NCBI RefSeq assembly: GCF_902804485.1
Contig: NZ_CADCST010000097.1
Span: 1-61,741, forward strand
Length of the DNA stretch: 61,741 nucleotides
Source: Flavobacterium collinsii
Lineage (GTDB): Bacteria; Bacteroidota; Bacteroidia; Flavobacteriales; Flavobacteriaceae
Reading direction: 5' to 3'
Of the stretch, positions 16,133-25,566 are shown piece after piece. The notes beneath the pieces were generated by a model. That model was not told where the DNA came from. It was given only the letters and a program-made list of their open reading frames with translations, and ran no database searches. Every line of letters begins with the position of its first letter. The first letter of the stretch is position 1. Position numbers and translations under genes: made by a program.

Positions 16133-17593
16133 TTATTTAACCGGAATATTCGAAAGGATTTCCAATACAAATTTCCAGTACTTCTGTGCTGATGAAATAC
16201 TTGCTCTCTCGTCAGGAGAATGCGCACCGTGGATTGTTGGCCCAAAAGAAATCATATCCATATCCGGATAATTTGTTCCTAAAATTCCACACTCTAAACC
16301 TGCATGACAAGCTACTACTTTTGGTTTTTCGTTATTTTGCTTTTCGTAGATCCCAACCAAGGTATCTAAGATTTCAGAATTTACGTTTGGGGTCCAACCC
16401 GGATAAGAACCAGAAAGTTCTACTTCACAACCTACTAACTCGAAAGCAGAACGTAAAGCGTTAGCCAAATCAAACTTTGAAGTTTCAACAGAAGAACGTG
16501 TTAAACAACCAATTGTTATTTCGCCATCTTTTACAATTACTCTAGCAATATTATTTGATGTTTCTACTAAATCATCCATATCAGCACTCATTCTGTAAAC
16601 ACCATTGTGAGCCGCATAAATTGCACGTATAATACCTTCCTGAACTCCTAAATCCATTACTTTCTCCGGTAAATCACATTTTACGATTTCAATAGATAAG
16701 TTCGGTTCAGTGGTTTTATATTCAGCCTTAATATCATTGATAATTTCCTGCATATCAAAAATATAGGCCTCATCAAACATTTCAGAAATAATTACTTTAG
16801 CGACACTTTCTCTGGGAATTGCATTTCTCAAACTTCCACCATTAATCTCCACTACCTGCAAACCGAAGTTTTCAAAAGCATCAAATAACAAACGGTTCAT
16901 AATCTTATTAGCATTACCTAATCCTTTATGAATATCCATTCCCGAGTGACCTCCATTAAGCCCTTTTACAGTAATAATATGACCAACTGATCCTTCCGGA
17001 ACCTCTTCTTCATTATAGGATCTTGTAGCCGTTACGTCAATTCCACCAGCGCAACCAATATCAATTTCGTCATCTTCTTCTGTATCTAAATTTAAAAGAA
17101 TCTGTCCTTGCAGAATGCCTCCTTTAAGATTTAAAGCCCCAGTCATTCCCGTTTCTTCATCAATTGTAAATAAAGCTTCGATTGCCGGATGCGGAATATC
17201 TTTACTCTCCAAAATCGCCATAATTGTTGCTACTCCCAATCCGTTATCAGCACCAAGCGTAGTACCACGCGCACGAACCCAGTCACCATCCACATACATA
17301 TCAATTCCTTGTGTATCGAAATCAAAAACAGTATCGGCATTTTTTTGGTGCACCATATCAAGATGTCCCTGCATTACAATTGCCTTACGGTTTTCCATTC
17401 CCGGAGTTGCCGGTTTTCTGATGATTACATTTCGAATTTCGTCTTCAAAAGTTTCTAAACCTAAGCTGTTTCCAAAGTTTTTCATAAATTCAATTACACG
17501 CTCTTCTTTCTTTGACGGACGTGGAACGGCATTTAAATCGGCAAACTTATTCCATAGTGCCTTTGGTTCCAGATTTCTTATTTCCTGACTCAT
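16133..17593 (-). CDS. pepD: Aminoacyl-histidine dipeptidase (PepD), M20 family
   Basis: The 486-residue cytoplasmic metallopeptidase cleaves Xaa-His dipeptides and other small peptides. The M20 zinc ligands are visible in MQGHLDMVHQK, ARGTTLGADNGLG (the bridging Asp), DEETGMTGAL and NLDTEEDDE, and the C-terminal His in GPTIHGAHSPDE. I start it at ATG 17593 (MSQEIRNLEPKALW), not at the upstream in-frame codon at 17617. A TAACTTTG -7-like box lies about 40 bases before this start. Confidence 0.92.
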   Translation of the reverse strand: MSQEIRNLEPKALWNKFADLNAVPRPSKKEERVIEFMKNFGNSLGLETFEDEIRNVIIRKPATPGMENRKAIVMQGHLDMVHQKNADTVFDFDTQGIDMYVDGDWVRARGTTLGADNGLGVATIMAILESKDIPHPAIEALFTIDEETGMTGALNLKGGILQGQILLNLDTEEDDEIDIGCAGGIDVTATRSYNEEEVPEGSVGHIITVKGLNGGHSGMDIHKGLGNANKIMNRLLFDAFENFGLQVVEINGGSLRNAIPRESVAKVIISEMFDEAYIFDMQEIINDIKAEYKTTEPNLSIEIVKCDLPEKVMDLGVQEGIIRAIYAAHNGVYRMSADMDDLVETSNNIARVIVKDGEITIGCLTRSSVETSKFDLANALRSAFELVGCEVELSGSYPGWTPNVNSEILDTLVGIYEKQNNEKPKVVACHAGLECGILGTNYPDMDMISFGPTIHGAHSPDERASISSAQKYWKFVLEILSNIPVK

Positions 17594-17769
17594 TATATTT
17601 TGTTTGTAGTTTAACAATTAAGAGTTCCAAAGTTACAAAGTTTAAATGCTTTTTTCGTCAAAAATTTCACGAATTAGCACTAATCCCATCCGCAAAAAAC
17701 AAATTCCGCAAAACGCTTCTTTTTTAGTTCTAATATTGTATTTATATTTACGTATCCAAATTTAAAATT

Positions 17770-18831
17770 GTGAAAAAAAAATACATCTTACCTCTATTTC
17801 TCCTTGTCCAGATTATCCTTTTAAAGATTCTCCCCTACTTTCCGGAATTCATCGAGCGCGTTTACAGTAATGGATTGTATTTAAAAATATCCCACTTGTC
17901 AAGAATACTTCTGGGCAAAATACCATTTTCTACTGGAGATATCATCTATTCTCTCTTGATTTTATTTTTGATCAGATGGATTTGGAAAACCCGCAAAACA
18001 TGGAAACTCCAATGGAAAGACCATCTTTTAAAAGTTTTAAGTGTCTTCTCTATATTTTACTTTTTCTTCCACTTACTTTGGGCATTGAACTACTATAGAG
18101 AACCTCTTTTTGAAAAAATGAAGATCCACAAAGAATATACCGATGCTGAATTGCTGTCTTTTACAAAAAAGCTAATTATAAAAACTAACGAAATCCAATT
18201 TCAGATTACTAAAAACAATAATTCAAAGATTGTCTTCCCTTACTCTCAAAATGAGGCTTTCAAAATGAATTTAAACGGATACGAAAATCTTTCAAAAGAA
18301 TATCCTTACTTCAAATATGAAATCCCCAGCGTTAAAAAATCGCTCTTTAGCCTACCGTTGACTTACATGGGTTTTGGCGGTTATTTAAATCCGTTCACCA
18401 ATGAAGCACAAGTAAATGATCTATTGCCTATGTATAATTTCCCCGTAACGACTTGTCATGAAATGGCACATCAAATGGGTTATGCAAGCGAGAGTGAATG
18501 TAATTTTATTGGCGTACTGGCTTCTGTCAAAAATGATAATTTATATTACCAATATTCCGGTTACAGCTTTGCGCTAAGGTATTGTTTAGGAATCTGGCAG
18601 ATCAAAAATGAAACTATTTTCAAACAATTAAAAAAACAAACACACCCTGGTATTTTAAAAAATTATCAGGAAAGTCAGGATTTCTGGAAACAATATGATA
18701 CTTTTATCGATAAAGGCTTTCATCTTTTTTATGACAACTTTTTAAAGATAAACCATCAAAAAGATGGTTTGGAGGGTTATAGTAAATTTATAGATTTAAT
18801 GGTGAATTATTACAAAACCAAAGAGTTATAA
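17770..18831 (+). CDS. DUF3810 family membrane-anchored putative metallopeptidase
   Basis: The 353-residue protein has three N-terminal membrane helices (about residues 5-25, 55-75 and 88-108), then a soluble domain with an HExxH-like motif TCHEMAHQMGYASESECNFIG, in which His, His and a downstream Glu could bind zinc. This is the DUF3810 arrangement; peptidase activity is an inference from the motif. It begins with GTG at 17770, and no ATG is available nearby. Confidence 0.8.
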   Translation: MKKKYILPLFLLVQIILLKILPYFPEFIERVYSNGLYLKISHLSRILLGKIPFSTGDIIYSLLILFLIRWIWKTRKTWKLQWKDHLLKVLSVFSIFYFFFHLLWALNYYREPLFEKMKIHKEYTDAELLSFTKKLIIKTNEIQFQITKNNNSKIVFPYSQNEAFKMNLNGYENLSKEYPYFKYEIPSVKKSLFSLPLTYMGFGGYLNPFTNEAQVNDLLPMYNFPVTTCHEMAHQMGYASESECNFIGVLASVKNDNLYYQYSGYSFALRYCLGIWQIKNETIFKQLKKQTHPGILKNYQESQDFWKQYDTFIDKGFHLFYDNFLKINHQKDGLEGYSKFIDLMVNYYKTKEL

Positions 18832-19018
18832 CTTTTTATTGCCACAGCTTATTAAAATAAAAAAGGGTTTACTTTGGAGCTTATAATTAAAATGTAATAT
18901 TTATAGAGTTATAATTTCAGATTCAAAAAGAAGAATTTATTTTAATTTCAATAAGCTTTTGCAGAAAAAAATAATTGTAAGCTGTAACAAAATAGCTTTC
19001 AGTACTACTAATAAATTT

Positions 19019-19513
19019 ATGAGCGAAAATCTAGAACAATCATTTGTTGCGCAATTGCAGGCAAATCAGAATATAATCCACAAAATATGTAGATTATATA
19101 CTGCCGGTGAAGACGCTCACAAAGATTTGTTTCAGGAAATCACCATTCAGCTCTGGAAAGCCTATCCAAAATTTAGAGGCGACAGCAAATTTTCGACCTG
19201 GACGTATCGTGTTGCCTTAAATACCGCCATTACCTTATACCGAAAAACTAAACGAACCGTATCAACCGTAGAATATGAAAGTCATCAGCATTTTATAAAA
19301 GATGTAGATTACAATTATGAAGAAGAAGAACAGATTAAATTGATGTACAAAGCCGTTTACCAACTTAATGACATCGAAAAAGCATTAGTTTTTATGTATT
19401 TAGAAGACAAAGATTATCAAGAAATAGCAGAAACCTTAGGAATCAGCGAAGTGAATGCTCGTGTGAAAATGAATAGAATTAAAGGGAAACTTAAAAAAAT
19501 ACTAAATCCTTAA
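19019..19513 (+). CDS. ECF-type RNA polymerase sigma factor
   Basis: The 164-residue protein carries sigma region 2 (DLFQEITIQLWKAYPKFRG, then SKFSTWTYRVALNTAITLYRK) and region 4 (LEDKDYQEIAETLGISEVNARVKMNRIKGKLK), with no regions 1 or 3, so it is an ECF sigma factor. I start it at ATG 19019. An upstream TTG frame from 18959 adds residues without family resemblance. The next gene starts 8 bases after its stop and encodes a membrane protein that may serve as its anti-sigma partner. Confidence 0.9.
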   Translation: MSENLEQSFVAQLQANQNIIHKICRLYTAGEDAHKDLFQEITIQLWKAYPKFRGDSKFSTWTYRVALNTAITLYRKTKRTVSTVEYESHQHFIKDVDYNYEEEEQIKLMYKAVYQLNDIEKALVFMYLEDKDYQEIAETLGISEVNARVKMNRIKGKLKKILNP

Positions 19514-19521
19514 AAATTATT

Positions 19522-20166
19522 ATGAAAGAACTGGATTTATTAAAAAAAGACTGGCAAAAGAACTCGGATTCTTTTGAACAAATATCGGAAAAGGAAATCT
19601 ACAAAATGATCCACAAAAAATCATCTTCGATCGTGAAGTGGATTTTAATTATTAGCATTTTAGAGGTTCTGTTTTGGACACTATCAAATTACTTTTCTAA
19701 TGTAGACGCTGATCTAAAGAAAATGAATCATCCTGAGATCATACTATTTATGGACATTTTGATGTATTTTAATTATGTCGTGATTTTTGTTTTTATTTAC
19801 TTTTTCTATAAAAACTACAAAACCATCACCACTACGGTTTCTACCAAATTATTAATGAGCAGTATATTAAAAACCCGAAAAACGGTTCAATATTACGTTT
19901 GGTATAATTTAGGCATGCTTGTGGTTTCATCTATACTAAGCTTTTTCATCGGATATGTTTACAATCCTGATATGTCGCTTATTAGAGAAAAACTAGCATT
20001 AAACGGAAAAGCGATGCTGTTTTCAATCGGTGCGATGGTATTACTTACCGTAGTACTTTTTGGAATGTTCTGGGGCATCTATAGATTGCTTTACGGAACC
20101 TTATTACGCAGGTTGTATACCAATTATAAAGAGTTAAAGAAAATTGATTTTGATGAGAGGCGTTGA
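19522..20166 (+). CDS. Membrane protein coupled to the ECF sigma gene
   Basis: The 214-residue protein has a short cytoplasmic N-terminus (MKELDLLKKDWQKNSDSFEQ), four hydrophobic helices (about 36-55, 72-95, 118-142 and 163-188) and a basic tail. No zinc-binding anti-sigma motif is present. The 8-base gap to the sigma gene suggests it controls that sigma factor, but this is inference from position. I do not recognise the family. Confidence 0.6.
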   Translation: MKELDLLKKDWQKNSDSFEQISEKEIYKMIHKKSSSIVKWILIISILEVLFWTLSNYFSNVDADLKKMNHPEIILFMDILMYFNYVVIFVFIYFFYKNYKTITTTVSTKLLMSSILKTRKTVQYYVWYNLGMLVVSSILSFFIGYVYNPDMSLIREKLALNGKAMLFSIGAMVLLTVVLFGMFWGIYRLLYGTLLRRLYTNYKELKKIDFDERR

Positions 20167-20261
20167 GATACTAAGACTCAAAGAAACTAAGTTGCTAAGC
20201 TTATTTTGAAACTTGAAACCTGAAACAAAAAAAACAATCTAAAATCAGAAATCTAGAATCC
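20167..20261. repeat. Intergenic short-repeat remnants
   Basis: The gap between convergent genes holds ACTAAGACTC / AAACTAAGTTGCTAAG-type words and GAAACTTGAAACCTGAAAC. The latter is related to the GTTTCA repeats at 46501-46535. Words of this type recur throughout the intergenic DNA of this window. Confidence 0.45.
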
Positions 20262-21071
20262 CTAATAATCCCATCTTCTCATTTTATTAAGTTCTTCCTC
20301 TACTTTAATTTCTTCAGCTGGAATAACTTTTAAAAAAGAAGGATGCTGCTCAATTGCATATTCTACTTTTTCAACGATTTCTTCAATGGTATCGTTTTCA
20401 TAATCAATATCAAGAGGTTCTTTGATGATAAAAGATTGTAAGATTCCTTTCTTCTTCATTCTCAATCCCTTTTTATCAAATGAACGACGGAAACCGTCTA
20501 TAACGATAGGAATTACAATAGGTTTGTGCTGTTTTATGATATGTGCCGTTCCTTTACGAACAGGCTTGAACGATTTGGTTGTTCCTTGCGGAAAGGTAAT
20601 TACCCAGCCGTCTTCAAGTGCAATTCTGATATTTTCAGTATCATTTGGATTAACATCACGTTTTTCTGTAACATCGACACCTTTTGCACGCCAGGTTCTC
20701 TCAACAGTAATAGCTCCAACATAGGCCAGGATTCTTGGCAATAAACCGGCTTGCATAGTTTCTTTGGCAGCAACATAATAAATATTCATCTTCGGCTGCC
20801 ATAAATAACCAATATTCTTAATCGTATCCTGACGTCCGCTTAAACTTGCGTTAAACACATGAAACATGGCTACAACATCAGCAAAATAGGTCTGGTGATT
20901 TGATATAAACAAAACATTTGTATCTGGCAATGTCTTAATGATCTCAGATCCTTCAATCTGCAATTCATTAAAACCTCTATATCTTCGGTGAGTCATGGCA
21001 CCCAAAATACGGATCAACCATTTCTTGATGAATAATATATGTCCAAAAGGATTTCGTTTAAACAATCCCAT
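20262..21071 (-). CDS. 1-acyl-sn-glycerol-3-phosphate acyltransferase (PlsC family)
   Basis: The 269-residue protein is a lysophospholipid acyltransferase of the PlsC/LPLAT family acting at the inner membrane. Visible blocks are ISNHQTYFADVV, the FPQGTTKSFKPVRKG phosphate-binding block and PIVIPIVIDGFR. In the first block the spacing is His-X5-Asp where the textbook motif is His-X4-Asp, which may be a lineage variant. I prefer ATG 21071 (MGLFKRNPFGHI) over the longer frame from 21152. Convergent to the sigma/membrane pair. Confidence 0.85.
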   Translation of the reverse strand: MGLFKRNPFGHILFIKKWLIRILGAMTHRRYRGFNELQIEGSEIIKTLPDTNVLFISNHQTYFADVVAMFHVFNASLSGRQDTIKNIGYLWQPKMNIYYVAAKETMQAGLLPRILAYVGAITVERTWRAKGVDVTEKRDVNPNDTENIRIALEDGWVITFPQGTTKSFKPVRKGTAHIIKQHKPIVIPIVIDGFRRSFDKKGLRMKKKGILQSFIIKEPLDIDYENDTIEEIVEKVEYAIEQHPSFLKVIPAEEIKVEEELNKMRRWDY

Positions 21072-21193
21072 AGCTGTCAAGTGTTTTTTTTTGTTAGGAC
21101 GCAAACATACAAAAATTATTCTTTTAGCGATACCATAAAACAATTTCAGCAAAAACTGTTATAATTATGAATATCAAATTGTTATTTTTTCTT

Positions 21194-21844
21194 TTATACT
21201 TTGTTGTCAAAAGTTATTTTTAAAACATCTCTCAATTCACTCAATATCATAGCTGTCGCCCCCCAAACAATATGATTTTGAATATTAAATGCCGGAACTA
21301 AAGCATTATTGGCATAAGAAGTTGATAATGTGACTTCGATAACAATTTCGTCGTTGAGAAAAACCGAAAGCGGTAATTCTATCACATCAGCTACTTCCCT
21401 TATATCCGGATAAAACAAAAGCTCTTCTTTGGAAATTCCCAAAAAAGGATGCACTAAAAAGTTACTTGGCGGAATGTACATAGGAGTAAACTGCTTGATT
21501 ACCCTTATTTTTTCAGGCGCGACACCTACTTCTTCGTGGGTTTCCCGTAAGGCCGTCTCTTCATAATCAGCATCAGTTGTTTCATATTTCCCACCAGGGA
21601 ATGCAATTTGCGACGAATGAACTCCATTATAAGCATTTCGGACGATTAGTACCAGGTGAGTTTTCCCTTTTTTGGGATAAAACAACATCATGACCGCTGC
21701 AATACGCGGATTTTTATTTTTTAAATCAAGATTCTTTAAGGCTTCGAGGCGTTCTTTTGGAGCCATTTTGATATGTGCTGACTCCGCCGGTAGTACTACT
21801 GGAATTAAATCAGGAACATATTGCAAAAAATCTTGAAAATCCAT
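21194..21844 (-). CDS. CoA pyrophosphatase-like Nudix hydrolase
   Basis: The 216-residue protein has a full Nudix box (GGKYETTDADYEETALRETH then EEVG; pattern Gx5Ex7REUxEExGU) preceded by SSQIAFPGGK, the wording typical of NUDT7/YeaB-type coenzyme A diphosphatases. It probably cleaves CoA or other nucleoside diphosphate derivatives. ATG 21844 (MDFQDFLQYVP) is chosen over an upstream TTG at 21850. It precedes the acyltransferase gene on the same strand with a gap of about 120 bases. Confidence 0.87.
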   Translation of the reverse strand: MDFQDFLQYVPDLIPVVLPAESAHIKMAPKERLEALKNLDLKNKNPRIAAVMMLFYPKKGKTHLVLIVRNAYNGVHSSQIAFPGGKYETTDADYEETALRETHEEVGVAPEKIRVIKQFTPMYIPPSNFLVHPFLGISKEELLFYPDIREVADVIELPLSVFLNDEIVIEVTLSTSYANNALVPAFNIQNHIVWGATAMILSELRDVLKITFDNKV

Positions 21845-21934
21845 AAGCAAAGTTTATTTTTGTACTTTTAAATAAAATATAAATATAGTCCAGAAAACGC
21901 GGTTCTACAAGTTTTCTAAAATCAAGTCCTAAAA

Positions 21935-22372
21935 ATGTACAGTAAAGAAGAATCACAAAAGATAAAAAGAGAATTCTGGGTGGCATTCGCCGAAAAACAC
22001 CCTCGCAAATGGGTACTTTATGATACCAAAATTAAAGATTTCTCTTTTAAATTTTATGTTGATAATAAAAAAGCACAGGTTTTAATTGATGTTGAACACC
22101 GAAGTGATGAAAAACGAAATGCCTATTTTGAAAAAATTGAAGCGTTGAAAAATATTCTGGAAGAAGAATTCATTAAAGATTTGGTTTTCGAAAAAAACTA
22201 CACGCTTGAAAGTGGCAAAACTATAAGCCGAATATGGATCGAAAAATCCGGAGTTGGTTTTAGCAACCGAAACAACTGGGACGCTATTTTTGATTTCTTC
22301 AATGAAAACATGCATGCTCTTGAGATGTTTTATCTGGAGTACGACGAGTTTATTAAAGATATTGAGTCTTAA
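21935..22372 (+). CDS. DUF4268 family protein
   Basis: The 145-residue soluble protein fits DUF4268: KREFWVAFAEKHPRKWVLYDTKIKDFSFKFYVD, a central acidic helix, then RIWIEKSGVGFSNRNNWDAIFDFF. The family is of unknown function and is sometimes found at the end of restriction-like proteins, but here it stands alone. It diverges from the Nudix gene and ends at a terminator. Confidence 0.75.
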   Translation: MYSKEESQKIKREFWVAFAEKHPRKWVLYDTKIKDFSFKFYVDNKKAQVLIDVEHRSDEKRNAYFEKIEALKNILEEEFIKDLVFEKNYTLESGKTISRIWIEKSGVGFSNRNNWDAIFDFFNENMHALEMFYLEYDEFIKDIES

Positions 22373-22427
22373 AAAAGAGGTTTAGATGCAAAGGTACGGA
22401 GATTCTAAGATACTGAATCTGAAAATA

Positions 22428-22461
22428 AAAAATCCTGAATTTGATAATTCAGGATTTTTTT
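22428..22461 (+). terminator. Rho-independent terminator
   Basis: AAATCCTGAATT pairs with AATTCAGGATTT across TGAT, followed by a T run. The stem is symmetric enough to act on both strands between the convergent genes. Confidence 0.88.
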
Positions 22462-22531
22462 GCTCATTTCACACTACTAATCAAACAAAGCAATACATCT
22501 TTACACCTTTGTAGCTTTGTAACTCAGAACC

Positions 22532-22942
22532 TCAGACACTAAAAATATTATACACAATAATACGGTCGTCGTAGTTAATATAAAGCTGTTTACGGAAATC
22601 TTGTTTTTTTCGGGTGATGATTGATAGCTTGCAAGCTACACCATCATTGTCTTTACACATAAAAGAATACACAATATCGGTATCATTTTCTTCGCGTTCG
22701 ATATAATCTAAAATACTAAAAAGCTGAATTTCCTGTGAATAAACAACAATTCTGTGTTTATTGGTGTCCAGAATTACAGACAAATTGACCAAATCAAGAT
22801 TAGACCATTCTCCCCATTTCCCTTTTTCATTTTTTTCCAGAACACTAAAACCTGAAGTTTTAAATTGATAAGACTGACTATAAGTTTGCTGTAAACCAAG
22901 TCCAAAAAAAAGTAAAAATATAAAAGTGCGTATAGAATTCAT
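22532..22942 (-). CDS. Hypothetical secreted protein
   Basis: The 136-residue product has a Sec signal peptide (MNSIRTFIFLLFFGLGLQQT, cleavage near YSQSY). The mature part is a small beta-rich domain (GKWGEWSNLDLVNLSVILDT ... DRIIVYNIFSV) with no motif I can name. It lies just upstream of the next minus-strand genes' terminus and reads in the same direction as the nitronate monooxygenase-like gene. Confidence 0.65.
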   Translation of the reverse strand: MNSIRTFIFLLFFGLGLQQTYSQSYQFKTSGFSVLEKNEKGKWGEWSNLDLVNLSVILDTNKHRIVVYSQEIQLFSILDYIEREENDTDIVYSFMCKDNDGVACKLSIITRKKQDFRKQLYINYDDRIIVYNIFSV

Positions 22943-22963
22943 ATTGTATTTCTTGCGGGTAAT

Positions 22964-23908
22964 TTAGAATTCAAATTTAGCCTTTTCCTTGCAGGCAGCT
23001 TCAAAATCGGACATCATTTGTTGAATAATTTGCTCTACCGGTAAAATTTCATGAATTAATCCCGCGATTTGACCTATTTCAAGTTCGCCTTCTTCAAGAT
23101 CTCCTTCAAACATTCCTTTTTTAGCTCTTGCTCTTCCTAAGAGCTGTACTAAATCTTCTTTTGAAGGACATTTTTCATATAATTCCTGAACATCCTGATA
23201 GAATTTGTTCTTAACCAATCGAACCGGAGCCAGTTCTTTCAGTGTCAATTGTGTATCCCCTTCTTTAACTTTAACAATAGTTTCTTTGAAATTATCATGT
23301 GCCGAAGATTCTACTGAAGCAGCAAAACGACTTCCCACCTGAACACCATCGGCACCCAAAATCATGGTAGCCAACATCCCCCTACCCGTCGCAATTCCTC
23401 CGGCAGCAATAACCGGGATCTGAATTTTCTCTTTAACCATTGGGATTAAAGTTAGGGTAGTCGTTTCATCACGTCCATTGTGTCCTCCTGCCTCAAATCC
23501 TTCCGCTACAATAGCATCAACTCCGGCCTCTTGCGCTTTCAAGGCAAAAACACTACTACTTACTACGTGCACTACTGTGATTCCTTTTTCTTTTAAAAAA
23601 GAAGTCCATGTTTTTGGATTTCCGGCGGAAGTAAAAACGATTTTCACGCCTTCTTCAACCACAATATTCATAATTTCTTCAATATTTGGATATAACATCG
23701 GAATATTAACTCCAAAAGGTTTGCTTGTTGCTTGCTGGCATTTCTGAATATGTTGGCGTAATACTTCGGGGTACATAGAACCCGCTCCAATTAATCCTAA
23801 ACCTCCTGCATTACTTACTGCAGCTGCTAATTTATAACCACTATTCCAAATCATTCCTCCCTGAATAATTGGATATTTAATATTAAAAAGTTGTGTAATT
23901 CTGTTCAT
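22964..23908 (-). CDS. Nitronate monooxygenase-like FMN oxidoreductase (NPD family)
   Basis: The 314-residue TIM-barrel flavoprotein belongs to the nitronate monooxygenase/2-nitropropane dioxygenase family, which also contains FabK-type enoyl-ACP reductases. Motifs include YPIIQGGMIWNSGYKLAAAV, GLGLIGAGSM, EGFEAGGHNGRDETTTLTLIP (a catalytic-type histidine) and AAGGIATGRGMLATMILGADG then VQVGSRF for FMN phosphate binding. The physiological substrate cannot be chosen from sequence. It follows the subtilase gene by 12 bases in the same direction. Confidence 0.85.
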   Translation of the reverse strand: MNRITQLFNIKYPIIQGGMIWNSGYKLAAAVSNAGGLGLIGAGSMYPEVLRQHIQKCQQATSKPFGVNIPMLYPNIEEIMNIVVEEGVKIVFTSAGNPKTWTSFLKEKGITVVHVVSSSVFALKAQEAGVDAIVAEGFEAGGHNGRDETTTLTLIPMVKEKIQIPVIAAGGIATGRGMLATMILGADGVQVGSRFAASVESSAHDNFKETIVKVKEGDTQLTLKELAPVRLVKNKFYQDVQELYEKCPSKEDLVQLLGRARAKKGMFEGDLEEGELEIGQIAGLIHEILPVEQIIQQMMSDFEAACKEKAKFEF

Positions 23909-23920
23909 TCAAAAATGTAA

Positions 23921-25522
23921 TTATTGTTTGATTATCTTTCCTGTTTTATGGAGACCATCTGCCTCAAAAGTATAAAAATAGAGTCCGCTTTTTAATGCTT
24001 CAACAGAAAGAATTGGATTTTGATTGGTAATTTGTTTTTCGATCAGCTTTTGTCCTAAAACAGAGTAAATGGAAACAAAAGCGGTATTGTTTTCAAACAA
24101 AAAGGAAACTGTTGTCTGGGTAGGATTTGGAAATACAGAAAAAACAGCATCTAATGACTGGAAATTTTCTACTCCTAAGGTGGCTCCAAAATTAGGAATT
24201 CCATAGCCGTAATTATTATTGGGCGCTGCATATCGATCTGAAGACTGCAAAATCATTTGCCGAATCTCTTTATTTGTTTTTGATGGAAAAGCCTGCCACA
24301 AACAAGCGATCATCCCTGCCATAATCGGACAGGAAAATGAAGTACCATTTATAGTTGTAATATTTCCTGCAGTATCCGACACAATAGCAGCGGTTCCCTG
24401 CGCCATAACTTCCGGTTTAATCCTTCCGTCAGAACTTGGACCAATCGAACTAAAACTAGATTTTACTTTTGAAGCTGTTACAGCACCAACAGTAATTACC
24501 GAAACAGCATCTGCCGGTCCGCCAATATGAGGCTCTGAGGTAGCCCCTTCATTTCCTGCTGAGGCCACAACAATTATTCCTTTACTAAAAGCCAGTTCAG
24601 CACCACGGGAGATAAAATTGGTCGTACCATTCATATCGCTATACGTATGACTATAATTGGCATTATCAAATTCAAAATACCCCAGAGAAGTTGTTATAAT
24701 ATCAGCCCCTACACGATCCGCTTCTTCTGCTGCTTCTACCCAATACGATTCTTCAACGGGATTTTCAGTAGGGTCATATTCTGTAATAAACAAATAATAC
24801 GAAGCATCGGGAGCCGTACCCACTAAGGCGTTTTCTTTATAACCACCCATCGTCGAGAGCACCATTGTTCCGTGGCTGTCTCCTGAATAGAAATTGACAT
24901 TTTTATTCACGAAATCATATCCTCCTAAAATCTGATTGTTGTCAATTAGCTTCTTAAAAGGTAAAGCTGTATTAACACCCGGAAAACCGGCATCTAAAAC
25001 CGCAATTACTTTTCCTGAACCTGTTTTATTCTGTTGATGTAAAACTTGTCCGTTTAACATTTCTATCTGACCTGCCGAAGAACCGTAGGCATAATCAGTA
25101 GCTGATTTAAGCTTGTCTTTTACTTGAGATATCTTACTTTCAGTAACTTTTTTAGAAGTGGTATTTAAATTTTTATTGGCAAAAATCACTTTATCTACAA
25201 ATGACAATAATTTAAGTGCCGAAATATCAGACTGAGTTCCCCGAATATGAAGTGCGTTCAACCATTTTGATTTTGCCATTACAGTTATTCCTGTACTAGA
25301 TCTAATCTGACTGATATAAGAATCCTCTACAGGTGCATCGGTAACATCTAACACAATATTTTGATTGGCCCTTCGATCTAAAGCACGTTGTGTCAAAATT
25401 GAAAGAGGAGCATCTAAAGACGCTTGCGCATTTGGTTTATTTTTAAAATACACCCATGCATCTTCCTGCGAAAACATCGCAGAAGATAAAATCAATAATA
25501 AAAACACAAAATAATGCTTCAT
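23921..25522 (-). CDS. Secreted S8 subtilisin-like protease with T9SS sorting domain
   Basis: The 533-residue protein has a signal peptide (to about residue 19), an N-terminal propeptide-like region, and an S8 peptidase domain. The triad is visible as Asp in IAVLDAGFPGVN, His in DSHGTMVLSTMGG and Ser in INGTSFSCPIMAGM. The last 75 residues (VFPNPTQTTVSF ... SGLYFYTFEADG ... GKIIKQ) are a type A C-terminal domain for type IX secretion, so it should cross the outer membrane and be attached or released. The length is ordinary for the family. Confidence 0.92.
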   Translation of the reverse strand: MKHYFVFLLLILSSAMFSQEDAWVYFKNKPNAQASLDAPLSILTQRALDRRANQNIVLDVTDAPVEDSYISQIRSSTGITVMAKSKWLNALHIRGTQSDISALKLLSFVDKVIFANKNLNTTSKKVTESKISQVKDKLKSATDYAYGSSAGQIEMLNGQVLHQQNKTGSGKVIAVLDAGFPGVNTALPFKKLIDNNQILGGYDFVNKNVNFYSGDSHGTMVLSTMGGYKENALVGTAPDASYYLFITEYDPTENPVEESYWVEAAEEADRVGADIITTSLGYFEFDNANYSHTYSDMNGTTNFISRGAELAFSKGIIVVASAGNEGATSEPHIGGPADAVSVITVGAVTASKVKSSFSSIGPSSDGRIKPEVMAQGTAAIVSDTAGNITTINGTSFSCPIMAGMIACLWQAFPSKTNKEIRQMILQSSDRYAAPNNNYGYGIPNFGATLGVENFQSLDAVFSVFPNPTQTTVSFLFENNTAFVSIYSVLGQKLIEKQITNQNPILSVEALKSGLYFYTFEADGLHKTGKIIKQ

Positions 25523-25566
25523 GATTACTTTTTTTAAAGGTGAAACCTCCGTAAAAAAGTATAAAG

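Noticed and set aside
17115..17588. 157-codon plus-strand frame opposite pepD
   Set aside because: It is antisense to a well-supported peptidase gene and has no recognisable domain or signal.
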